From positions 1 through 10,632 of the forward strand of contig JALLAP010000761.1 in assembly GCA_036939355.1 (NCBI GenBank): a stretch of 10,632 nt of DNA. The letters run 5' to 3'. The position numbers and the translations under genes are program-made. A model generated the notes under the pieces. It was given only the letters and a program-made list of their open reading frames with translations. It did no database searches and was not told where the DNA came from. This document shows positions 1-7,070 of this stretch, in pieces (the stretch's first letter is position 1; each line of letters opens with the position of its first letter). This stretch comes from Thalassiosira profunda. Lineage: Eukaryota > Bacillariophyta > Thalassiosirophyceae > Thalassiosirales > Thalassiosiraceae.

Positions 1-304
1 TTCCGGTTTCTGACGGGAAATGCAACGGGGTATTTTTCAAGACTCACACAAATGCCGCGATAAAAAAACCAGAAAGTTTAACCCCAGTGTAGGACTCTAA
101 ATCAACACGACCCACTAACTGAGCGTGACGGAAGCGCGCGGGCGCCCGCCGGCAGGCGGCGTCATTTTCTTCGTTGTGCGAAGGTCAATTTTTCACCAGG
201 AGAAAGCAGGGAAAAGGCGTCTTCCGTCCTCCCGCACAAAACGACGCGACGAGCCAGCCGACGACGAGGAAGGCGGCGGACCCCCTGGTGGCCATGGCAG
301 CACC
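1..304. other. Upstream region of the first gene
   Basis: No coding region is supported here. The reading frame of the downstream gene stays open back to about position 125, but it has no ATG before 305, so this stretch is taken as promoter and 5' UTR. It contains a 12-bp perfect GC palindrome at 138-149 (GCGGGCGCCCGC), a GC-rich purine tract just before the start, and a strong-context short upstream ORF listed separately. No TATA box is convincing. Confidence 0.5.
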
Positions 305-308
305 ATGA
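294..308 (+). promoter_or_regulatory. Four-codon uORF whose stop overlaps the main start
   Basis: An ATG at 294 in strong context (gccATGg) opens a frame reading Met-Ala-Ala-Pro and then TGA at 306-308. That stop overlaps the ATG of the main gene (305-307) in an ATGA arrangement. If the transcript begins upstream of 294, scanning ribosomes would meet this ATG first. The main protein would then depend on leaky scanning or on termination-reinitiation. The sequence shows the geometry; a regulatory effect is inference. Confidence 0.5.
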
Positions 309-1942
309 AGCTGACAGAGACGCAGGAGAGCCCATACCAACCGTTGCTGCCGAGCTCCTCGCCGTCGAAGTCGCCCTCCTCCTCCCCTGAACGGATGGAC
401 AGGAAGCGACCCCAGGAGGGCGGTGGGTACGGGGCACTAGCCGGGGAAGCTTTGCTCAATGGGGAAGGCGGCGGCGTGGAGCGTCCCATCATGAATGGGA
501 TGTACCAGAGCGGCAACATGCCGCAGTCGGTGGAACCGGGGGGATACGATTACAGCGAATATTCCCTGCCCATCCAGCAGCAGTCGCGTGATGCCACCGG
601 CATCTCGCCCCTGTCGACCGCCAGCGGGGGATTGCCCCCGGCCTTTCCCATGAGACGCCGCGTCGACTCCTCCGGCGACCGGAGCGTGGGGGAGCTGTCC
701 ACCGTCTCGGGCGCCTCGGGCCACAACCGCGTGCACCGCAGCGGCTCGTCGGACGGCTACGAGTTTGTTCAGGGCAATTTCAGCTCGCCCACCTACCCCT
801 CCGGTCCCGGGGCGGGCGTCCCGCCCAAGCCCGGGAGCGGCGGAGTGCGCAGCCGCAGTCCCAAACCACCGCGGCGGAGCCGGTCGCCCACCAACACGCC
901 CCCGCCGGGCGCAGGGCCGGGCCACCCCCTCCACCAGCGCCGCTCGAGCGACGAGTATTACCCCAACCGCCACCGGAGGACGCACTCCTACGACCTGCCC
1001 CGGGAGGGACTGCGGCGGAATTCGAGCTCCAACTCCCTCTACTCGCTGGGGAGTCAGGGGAGCGTCACCTCCGAGACGCTCCGACTGCTCCCCGATCCGC
1101 GGTGGGGCGGGGGGAGCGGGGGGAATCACAACCGGCGACGGAGCTACAGCGGGGGCAGCCGCGAGGGACGATTGTCGAGGAGCTTCAGCGAGCGCAGCGG
1201 GGGATCCGTCCCGCGGGGATCGTACATTGGCAACATCAACGTGTCCTACTCGACCGACTCGATGGACCAGCAAGAGGGAAGTCGGCTCGAGCTCCGCGGC
1301 GTGGGCTACGGCAGCATTGGCCCCGGTCCCGGGAAGGAGGTGATCATGAACGGCGTGAATGGAAGCGGTGGTCCGCCGAGGCACCGCCGGACCGGCTCAG
1401 AGGTGTCGGCTTCTTCCTACGCGAGTGGAGTGTCCGTGGACAAGAGCGTCGAGCCGGCCGTGTTGGACCCGACAAAGAGCTCGATGTTCAAGGACGTGAC
1501 GCACCACGGGTTGGTGCAGATGCAATTGCCCAAAGACAACTTTCGCCTGTTGAGCGATCGGGATCTGGAGTCGGGATGCGTCTACAAACGCGCCCTGGTG
1601 GACAACGAGGGCGACTACTTCCAGGAGTACCACCTCGAGCCCGCGGACGACGCGTCGGACCACGTTCACACCACCGCGGACTGCCAGTGCAAATGTCCCA
1701 ACTGCGAGAATTGCCACGGGCGGAGGAAGCCGCTGCCGCCCTCCTACTACGTCATGGCGGTGGACGCGGATATTTACCGGAGGATGTTCGACGAGGTGGC
1801 CGAGAGCATGAACATGCCGTGCAAGCTGTTCTACTGCGGGCATCACGAGGACGTGGACTATCCCAGCATTTACATTGCGGTGGCCGGCGTGACGGTGCTG
1901 TTCCTCGTGATGCTCTGGATCACAATGATGGTGGATGGCTAG
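305..1942 (+). CDS. Ser/Arg-rich, C-terminally anchored membrane protein, function unknown
   Basis: The family is not recognised. The start at ATG 305 is the first ATG of the frame and gives 545 residues without introns. Residues 1-390 are low-complexity, rich in Ser, Pro, Gly and Arg, with many basophilic-kinase-like sites: QRRSSDE at 211-217, HRRTHSYD at 223-230, LRRNSSS at 236-242, NRRRSYSGG at 276-284, HRRTGSE at 360-366. This part is probably disordered and phosphorylated. Residues 395-515 look folded and hold a Cys cluster of pattern CxCxCxxCxxC (460, 462, 464, 467, 470), followed by Cys506 and Cys511. A single hydrophobic segment at about 521-541 ends three residues before the C-terminus (VDG), which fits a tail-anchored protein with a cytosolic N-terminus. 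YQPL at 11-14 matches a Tyr-type sorting motif, though such a short motif is weak evidence. The Cys cluster could bind metal or be lipidated; neither is shown. Confidence 0.8.
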   Translation: MKLTETQESPYQPLLPSSSPSKSPSSSPERMDRKRPQEGGGYGALAGEALLNGEGGGVERPIMNGMYQSGNMPQSVEPGGYDYSEYSLPIQQQSRDATGISPLSTASGGLPPAFPMRRRVDSSGDRSVGELSTVSGASGHNRVHRSGSSDGYEFVQGNFSSPTYPSGPGAGVPPKPGSGGVRSRSPKPPRRSRSPTNTPPPGAGPGHPLHQRRSSDEYYPNRHRRTHSYDLPREGLRRNSSSNSLYSLGSQGSVTSETLRLLPDPRWGGGSGGNHNRRRSYSGGSREGRLSRSFSERSGGSVPRGSYIGNINVSYSTDSMDQQEGSRLELRGVGYGSIGPGPGKEVIMNGVNGSGGPPRHRRTGSEVSASSYASGVSVDKSVEPAVLDPTKSSMFKDVTHHGLVQMQLPKDNFRLLSDRDLESGCVYKRALVDNEGDYFQEYHLEPADDASDHVHTTADCQCKCPNCENCHGRRKPLPPSYYVMAVDADIYRRMFDEVAESMNMPCKLFYCGHHEDVDYPSIYIAVAGVTVLFLVMLWITMMVDG

Positions 1943-2470
1943 CTAGAGACCTGCGCATGAGTGGTCTCAATCTGCAGTGGTGAGAGGGTGGATTTGCGAC
2001 GTCTACGAATCTCACTCCTGGAAGATACCTATGCTATTATCTGTGAAGTACTGTTGAGCTAGGTATGTATCATTTCAGTGCACAGCGTTGTAACGACGCA
2101 GGCACACACAGTGTGCTCAAGAAGTGTAATCTATTAGAGAAAGTTCATTGAGTTTAGCTCGAGTACACAAAGCAAAAGGCTGTCATTTGTGGGAACAGTG
2201 AAGGGGTGCACTTTTGATGGGCTTGGATTCTAGTGGTAGGTAGTAGAATTGCCGGAGATACGCTGGAAGGGAACTGTACAATACACCCCAGAGGAATCTC
2301 TTCTCCTCCCCAAACCAACTGCCAAACAACTGCACACCCCGCCGCTACTCGCCCCGCCCGTTCGTCCGCATCACATCATCGTCGCAACTGACGAGAATCG
2401 CTGGCCGCCGTCAAACACTTCCCGCCGGGCCCGCTCTCTCCGCCATCACCGCCACCGCCACACGCGAATC
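1943..2470. other. Intergenic spacer: 3' UTR and upstream region
   Basis: This stretch lies between two genes in the same direction. It begins with a small 6-bp hairpin just after the stop (GAGACC at 1946-1951, GGTCTC at 1963-1968). The left part is AT-richer and should hold the 3' UTR of the first gene, but no AATAAA signal is visible. The right part, from about 2280, is rich in pyrimidines and CCGCC-type repeats, typical of a 5' UTR. The F-box frame is open back to 2249 but lacks an ATG until 2471. Nothing else was found. Confidence 0.5.
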
Positions 2471-3855
2471 ATGTCGAAGCCAGCGGCAAAGCTAGCGGCT
2501 CGCAAGAGCAAGAGGAAGGCAGCCTCGAGCATCGACGACTCCGATGCGTCGATGGAGTCGTTGGCCACCGCACTCCCATCGCCCCTCAAGAACCTCTCCA
2601 GTTCCAAGAACGGCCGCAAGCGCGTGGCCACGGCCCTCCTCTCCCTCCTCCCCGCCGACGCCACCAAACAGAACGCAGCCGCCAAGAAATTGGCGAGCGC
2701 GTTCCCTCTCGTGATCGCGGAGTTGGAAGCGAGATCGAAGGCGTTGGCTAGGAAGAACGAGTCCGAGGGCACGCGTCTGCCCATCGCTTTCCACTTCGAC
2801 GATGCCGTCATCAACATGCCGGAGGAGTGCTTCACGAACGTCCTCAAATTCCTCAAGGGGCGGGAGGTGGTCAAGTCATCCCTCGTCAGCAAGGTCTGGC
2901 TCTCGATGAGCCGCATGCCCGCTCTTTGGGAGGTTCTCGACGGCTCCTCCGGCTTGGCCAACTCCAGCAAGAAGTTGAATATGACGGAACTCATCAAGCT
3001 GTTGGGACGCCCGCAGTTTGAGAACCTCAAGCACTTGTCTATTCCGTACAAGGTGAAGCTTGGAAAGCAGTCCATCAAGCAGATCGCCAAGGCCTGTCCG
3101 CATTTGGAGGTGTTTGATCTCGGCTACTCCTGTGGCAACGTGCGTAGCATCTGTCTCATTCATTTTCTATTGTGCTCGCATCTTATGCTCATGTTGCCCC
3201 ATTTATCTGCAATGCTCACATATTATGCTTATGTTGCCCCATTTATCTGCAGGTGCACGCCAAAGACGGCGACTTCCCTGATATCGCTCTCCACCTTTCC
3301 AGTTTGACCTCGGTCCGTTTCGACATGTGGAGCGCGACGAACTACGGAATCCAGGTCTTGGCCCAGGCGATGTGCGACCAGCTCCTGGATTTGCGCATCA
3401 AGGGCGACTCGATCACGAAGAATTACGTTTCGGATACCGCGCTGGGAGTCATTGCCTCATCCTGCCCCCATTTGAAGCAGTTCACGTACGAGATCGTGAC
3501 TTACAGCCAGTATTACTCGCGCAGAATGGACGGGCTGAGCGACGCTGGCATCAACACTCTCGTCGGTGGCTGTCGACGTCTCGAAGTGCTCGAGCTGAAA
3601 AACACACGTCGCCTCACCAAATCTGGTTTCACATCCATTTTGGCGATGCTCGATGGCAACGGAGGGGAGTATGCACTTAGGGAAATCAATCTCGTTGGTT
3701 TGCCCTTTGTCGTCAAGGGAGATCCATTCCGCATCGAAGACAGGGATGCCACTGCCGGAATGTCCGTCCTAGAGAGGATGAGGTACCAGCGGGCCCAGAA
3801 CGATGAGTCTGGAGAGGGAGGCGACGACGACGAAGATGATTATGCCGACTGGTAG
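2471..3855 (+). CDS. F-box/leucine-rich-repeat protein (two exons)
   Basis: This is a probable substrate-recognition subunit of an SCF (SKP1-cullin1-F-box) ubiquitin ligase. Exon 1 is 2471-3139 and exon 2 is 3253-3855, joined in phase 0 to give 423 residues. The N-terminus is basic (RKSKRK at 11-16), a possible nuclear localisation signal. An F-box covers about residues 114-155, with the typical opening NMPEECFTNVLKFL and the later SLVSKVWLSM. LRR-like units follow, for example LKHLSIPYKVKLGKQSIKQI and ACPHLEVFDL before the intron. After it come SCPHLKQFTYE, GLSDAGINTLVGGCRRLEVL and LKNTRRLTKSGF, close to the AMN1/FBXL type. The protein ends in an acidic tail (DDDEDDYADW). Start choice: ATG 2471 is the first in frame. 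Keeping the intron would shift the frame and stop it at 3307. The target is unknown. F-box plus LRR assignment is good; SCF membership follows from the family. Confidence 0.85.
3140..3252 (+). other. Intron of the F-box/LRR gene, 113 nt, phase 0
   Basis: The donor is GTGCGT at 3140 and the acceptor is TTTATCTGCAG ending at 3252. Removing it joins Gly-Asn to Val-His-Ala and restores one continuous LRR frame. A second possible donor, GTAGCA at 3144, would shift the frame. Two thirds of the intron is a 40-bp tandem duplication. Confidence 0.8.
3173..3252 (+). repeat. 40-bp tandem duplication covering the 3' splice site
   Basis: Unit 1 is 3173-3212 and unit 2 is 3213-3252, with 36 of 40 positions identical. 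Both contain ATGTTGCCCCATTTATCTGC. Unit 2 ends in AG and forms the acceptor. Unit 1 ends in AA at the same place, so its copy of the acceptor is inactive. Confidence 0.9.
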
Positions 3856-4010
3856 GAGGGCGCCACCGCAACATCCCGCAGCCCGAGGCATATTCCAGAA
3901 AAGGCAGATAGATTGGAGCGCCGAGCATATTGTTGGTTGGATCGACAGTCAATGGACGCGAATTCCATGGCGAAATAGCTTCTCTTCTACAATCCTACTC
4001 GCTCCTATTG

Positions 4011-6305
4011 TCACTTGTCCCCGCCAAGGCGCAGCATGTTTCTCAAAGACTTCTTCTTCTCCGAGCTGCCCAGTGATTTGTTCGATCCATCTTTGCTACT
4101 GCGAGACGATTTCATCCTCTTCATCCAGCCCGGCGACCGCAGCTTCTTTTCTGCACTCCTCGTAGAGCTATCGTTGCTCTCGAAGGTTTGGTTGGCGACT
4201 ATGTCGTTCAGCTCCTCGCCTCTTTCTTTGGTATCTTGCAGCAATCCAGACTCCTGCAAGGAGCCCGACGCGCCCAATTTGTCCTCTCCAGCGGTGCTCG
4301 ATCGAGATCCACCCGTTTCCGAGCCCAGGCTATCATCAGTTATGTTGTGGAGTGGTAGACCAGCTGAGCCTTCATTCGATGCTTCACTGCCATCGGAGTT
4401 ATCTCGCACTGAGCAAAGCATTACCATGTGGCCCGGCCCCAGCGACACGTCCTCAACGCGCAGGCCGAGAGCATCGGTGCACTCCACCCTCCGTGGCCAC
4501 ATAACGTTCAGATCCGTGTCGAAGCACCTGCAGTCTCGAATTTTGTTGTCGTCGCTGCCTCCCTCGGGATACACCTTTGCTGCCGTTGACGTCGAGTACT
4601 GATTCCCTTCGATGATGGGTATCAATGGCAGATCTCCCTTCTCCTCTGACGGGATGGGATGGCCAATGGCCGCTCCACTTCCATATCCCCACGTGTACAA
4701 TTCGCCGTGGGAGGTGATTGCTGCCGAGTAGCTCCCAGCTGCCCGTATGGCCACGATTTTGTCCGGTTTGGGTCCGCGCTTTGAGTTCGATGCACCACCA
4801 ATATTTTGGTTCATTGTCAACGCTTTCGAAAGCTCTTCTTCCTCCATCGACACCTCCATGGCGACTTTGCTATTCACGTGCGGCATGTGGCCTTCCTCAT
4901 CGGCAAACTTCCCTTTGGCGTGCTTGCTCAGATGCTTGATCGACGGCATCTTCTTGCTGAGGCTGCTTTCGCTCTCTATGACGGGCGAGCTCGTTGGAAG
5001 TCCCTGCACAGCCCGCGGAGAAAAGAGGTTCCCCGCATGTCCCTGTCCGCACTGTCCGTCGACTCCGGCTCCAAAGGCAAAGACCCTCCCTCCTTTCGAC
5101 AGGGCCAGGGTGTGCGCCGCGCCGGCGGCGATTCCCTCGATGACGACATTCCGGAGCGCTCCCACGTGCCGCGGTTGTTGCGTAAATCGTCGTTCGCCGC
5201 TGCGCCCCGAATCCGAGGGGCTGTGGCCGCACCGTCCCATCGACGTGCTGCCCCAGGTAAACACTTCCCCGTACGCCGTCAGCGCCACCGTGTGCAGCCG
5301 CCCCAGCGAGAGCTTCTCAAAGTGCACGCTCTTGTCGATGGGGTCCGTCTTGCCGCCGTCCTTCTCCCCCCCTCGTCTGGGCGTCTCGCCCCTCTTGACG
5401 TTCATCACCGGCAGCGGCTCGGGCACGGTGGCGCACTTCCCCCCGTCGACGGCGCACTGGCCCTTGCGGTTGGACCCCCACGCGAACGTTCGGGTTTCCC
5501 GCACTATGATCGTGCCCCGGCTGTCCCCGTTGGGCGCGAAAGCCTTAATGTTGTCCGACTCGGGGGCCACGATGGCCGCCGAATGCAATCCTCCCGCGGC
5601 GATTTCTATCACGTTGCCGCCGCACACGTGGGGGAGCAATCGCTCCACAATCCGCGGCTCGAGGCAGCTCGTTAAATCTGGGCCGTGCCCGAGCTGGCCA
5701 AAGTGTCCAGCGCCCCAGCTCATCACCACGCCCCCGCCGGGGGACGCCCCCTCCGTCAGCGCCAGCACGTGCCGCCTCCCGCTCGATATGCGCTTAATTT
5801 TCAATGGAAGGCGGGTGGGTTGCACCGTCAGGCTGGGGTAGGCATGTCCAAAGATGGTGCCGACAAGATTGGCCTCTCCCGTTCCGGACGACGACGAAGA
5901 CGAACTGGGCAGCACGAGGGACGTGTGCGTGGCCCCGCACGATATGAGCGGCTTCACTTTGGAGGAATAGGGCGTGCCCTTCTCCCCCCTTTCCGATGGC
6001 AGATACGCTCGGACCCACTCCCCCGCCGATGCGAACTCGCGGCGACTCTCGGTGCACATCGAGATGGCGCTGGGATTGATGCACATCAAATTCACCTGCG
6101 CCCCTCTAGCTCTATCTGAATCTTCCCTGCTTGCCCCATCTTTGCCCTCGTCTGTATTCGCATTATTGGCCCCTTCATTGTCGCTACTGTCGCTGCTCTC
6201 GCCCTCGTCGGCGGGGAGGAGGTTGGGCGGGATGGGCACCGCATCCGATCCCAGCTCGTAGAAGAAGTTGCGGCCAAAGCCGAGCGCGCAGTATTGTTTC
6301 TTCAT
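4011..6305 (-). CDS. RCC1-repeat (beta-propeller) protein with Ser-rich basic tail
   Basis: This RCC1-like protein has 764 residues and no intron. The start at ATG 6305 gives MKKQYCALGFGRNFFYELG, itself a blade strand of RCC1 type; the frame extends upstream to 6368 but without another ATG. Repeat cores (G-x-x-H-x-x-A/L with W/F-G-x-G) are at about 118-129, 174-211, 235-284, 332-361, 392-422 and 520-550, with a last one at 620-630. This amounts to roughly one seven-bladed propeller interrupted by long acidic or Ser-rich loops, notably 435-505. Residues 650-764 are disordered and Ser-rich and end in a basic, partly hydrophobic segment (SPGWMKRMKSS, then KKKSLRNMLRLGGDK). Family members serve as Ran or other small-GTPase exchange factors, ligase parts or chromatin binders. 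At 764 residues it is much longer than canonical RCC1 (about 420), so a Ran-GEF role should not be assumed. It converges on the F-box gene with 155 bp between stops. Confidence 0.85.
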   Translation of the reverse strand: MKKQYCALGFGRNFFYELGSDAVPIPPNLLPADEGESSDSSDNEGANNANTDEGKDGASREDSDRARGAQVNLMCINPSAISMCTESRREFASAGEWVRAYLPSERGEKGTPYSSKVKPLISCGATHTSLVLPSSSSSSSGTGEANLVGTIFGHAYPSLTVQPTRLPLKIKRISSGRRHVLALTEGASPGGGVVMSWGAGHFGQLGHGPDLTSCLEPRIVERLLPHVCGGNVIEIAAGGLHSAAIVAPESDNIKAFAPNGDSRGTIIVRETRTFAWGSNRKGQCAVDGGKCATVPEPLPVMNVKRGETPRRGGEKDGGKTDPIDKSVHFEKLSLGRLHTVALTAYGEVFTWGSTSMGRCGHSPSDSGRSGERRFTQQPRHVGALRNVVIEGIAAGAAHTLALSKGGRVFAFGAGVDGQCGQGHAGNLFSPRAVQGLPTSSPVIESESSLSKKMPSIKHLSKHAKGKFADEEGHMPHVNSKVAMEVSMEEEELSKALTMNQNIGGASNSKRGPKPDKIVAIRAAGSYSAAITSHGELYTWGYGSGAAIGHPIPSEEKGDLPLIPIIEGNQYSTSTAAKVYPEGGSDDNKIRDCRCFDTDLNVMWPRRVECTDALGLRVEDVSLGPGHMVMLCSVRDNSDGSEASNEGSAGLPLHNITDDSLGSETGGSRSSTAGEDKLGASGSLQESGLLQDTKERGEELNDIVANQTFESNDSSTRSAEKKLRSPGWMKRMKSSRSSKDGSNKSLGSSEKKKSLRNMLRLGGDK

Positions 6306-6516
6306 CGCTGCCGCATGCGCCGAGGTACAGCGGCGCTCCCCAGCCCTCGCCCAGCAACAGCTCGACAAGCGCTTGGGATGGGGGTGGGCAGGGAGGTGAT
6401 TATGTCCTTGGTGGAGGGTGGCTTTTGTGCGCTCACGCGGTCAATCAGTTCTTTCTGAATACAAAGTTTACCATTTACATAGTTCGAATTTGTTCGAAAT
6501 TTTGCTGAAATTGTTA

Positions 6517-6770
6517 CTACAGATTTTGAATCAATTGACTTTTTTGCCCCCCAAAAAAGATTTTTTCCTTAGGCTTCTCGCCTTGCTTTGCCGCCTCAAT
6601 TGAAGCACGAAGGGTTATTACAGCACTACACAGGTCCCTCAAGCTCTAGAGAGGTGAGGAGAAGACCACCCAGGGCCAGGAGGCATGGGGAGGCGGCAAA
6701 GCAAGGCGAAAAGCCAAAGGAAAAAATCTTTTTTGGGAGGCAAAAAAGTCAATTGATTCGAAATCTGTAG
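6517..6770. mobile_element. Foldback / MITE-like element with 80-bp inverted repeats
   Basis: The left arm (6517-6596) and right arm (6691-6770) are reverse complements over 80 bp with four mismatches and no gaps. They are separated by a 94-bp non-palindromic centre (6597-6690). The arms begin CTACAGATTT and carry CAATTGACTTTTTTG and CTTGCTTTGCCGCCT. Outside the arms, TTCGAA lies at nearly the same distance on each side (6493-6498 and 6790-6795), so a decayed arm may extend further and give about 303 bp. No open frame for a transposase is present and no clear target-site duplication was found. A non-autonomous DNA transposon (MITE) is the likeliest reading; a hairpin-RNA source is the alternative. 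Confidence 0.65.
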
Positions 6771-6811
6771 AGTTTGTAAACCCAAAAAGTTCGAAAAAGT
6801 GAAAAAAAAAA

Positions 6812-6864
6812 TCGACTCCTCCCATTTTCGCCGTTACGTTGCTTGCTTCGAAGGGAGGAGTCGA
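6812..6864. repeat. 12-bp perfect inverted repeat, 29-bp loop
   Basis: TCGACTCCTCCC at 6812-6823 is matched by its exact reverse complement at 6853-6864. It lies about 210 bp before the BTB start codon, in the presumed promoter or 5' UTR. It could be a paired transcription-factor site or an RNA hairpin. Confidence 0.6.
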
Positions 6865-7070
6865 CGGCTCTCCCCCGCGCTGCCCTTCGCTGACCGCCAT
6901 CCCGCGGCACCACCTTGCTACGAGGGACGCGCCCACACCGAGAGGAGCGCTGCCAATTTTTTGCGGCTGCGGTTGATTTGGCTTTGATCGCGCGCGTCGA
7001 TTCATTTTTCGCTCGCCGGTCTGCACCCTGCTGCACCTTCCTCTTCCATTGACCTCTTATTTCCGCAATC

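Larger units (their letters stand above)
6306..7070. other. Divergent intergenic region (bidirectional promoter)
   Basis: This 765-bp region lies between the RCC1-like gene (leftwards) and the BTB gene (rightwards). It holds a foldback element at 6517-6770, TTCGAA boxes at 6483, 6493 and 6790, A/T-rich sequence around 6460-6560 and 6720-6810, and a 12-bp perfect inverted repeat at 6812-6864. No coding region is supported; the open frames that cross it lack ATG starts or protein-like composition. A pyrimidine-rich leader (7021-7065) precedes the BTB start. Confidence 0.6.

Noticed and set aside
125..304. N-terminal extension of the first gene by 60 residues
   Set aside because: The frame is open but begins at GTG with no ATG; ATG 305 is the first proper eukaryotic start in the frame.
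437..1384. Long minus-strand open frame (315 codons) across the first gene
   Set aside because: GC-rich coding sequence keeps the opposite strand free of stops; the encoded Ala/Pro/Arg-rich text has no domain, and the plus strand has a membrane anchor and a coherent protein.
1946..1968. Hairpin after the first stop as a transcription terminator
   Set aside because: Six base pairs with an 11-nt loop is weak, and hairpin terminators are not expected for a nuclear protein gene.
4747..5841. Plus-strand open frame (364 codons) opposite the RCC1-like gene
   Set aside because: It is the shadow of the RCC1 repeats, with Pro/Arg/Cys-rich low-quality sequence and no recognisable domain.
6306..6368. 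Upstream extension of the RCC1-like protein by 21 residues
   Set aside because: It would start at TTG; ATG 6305 opens directly on an RCC1-type strand.
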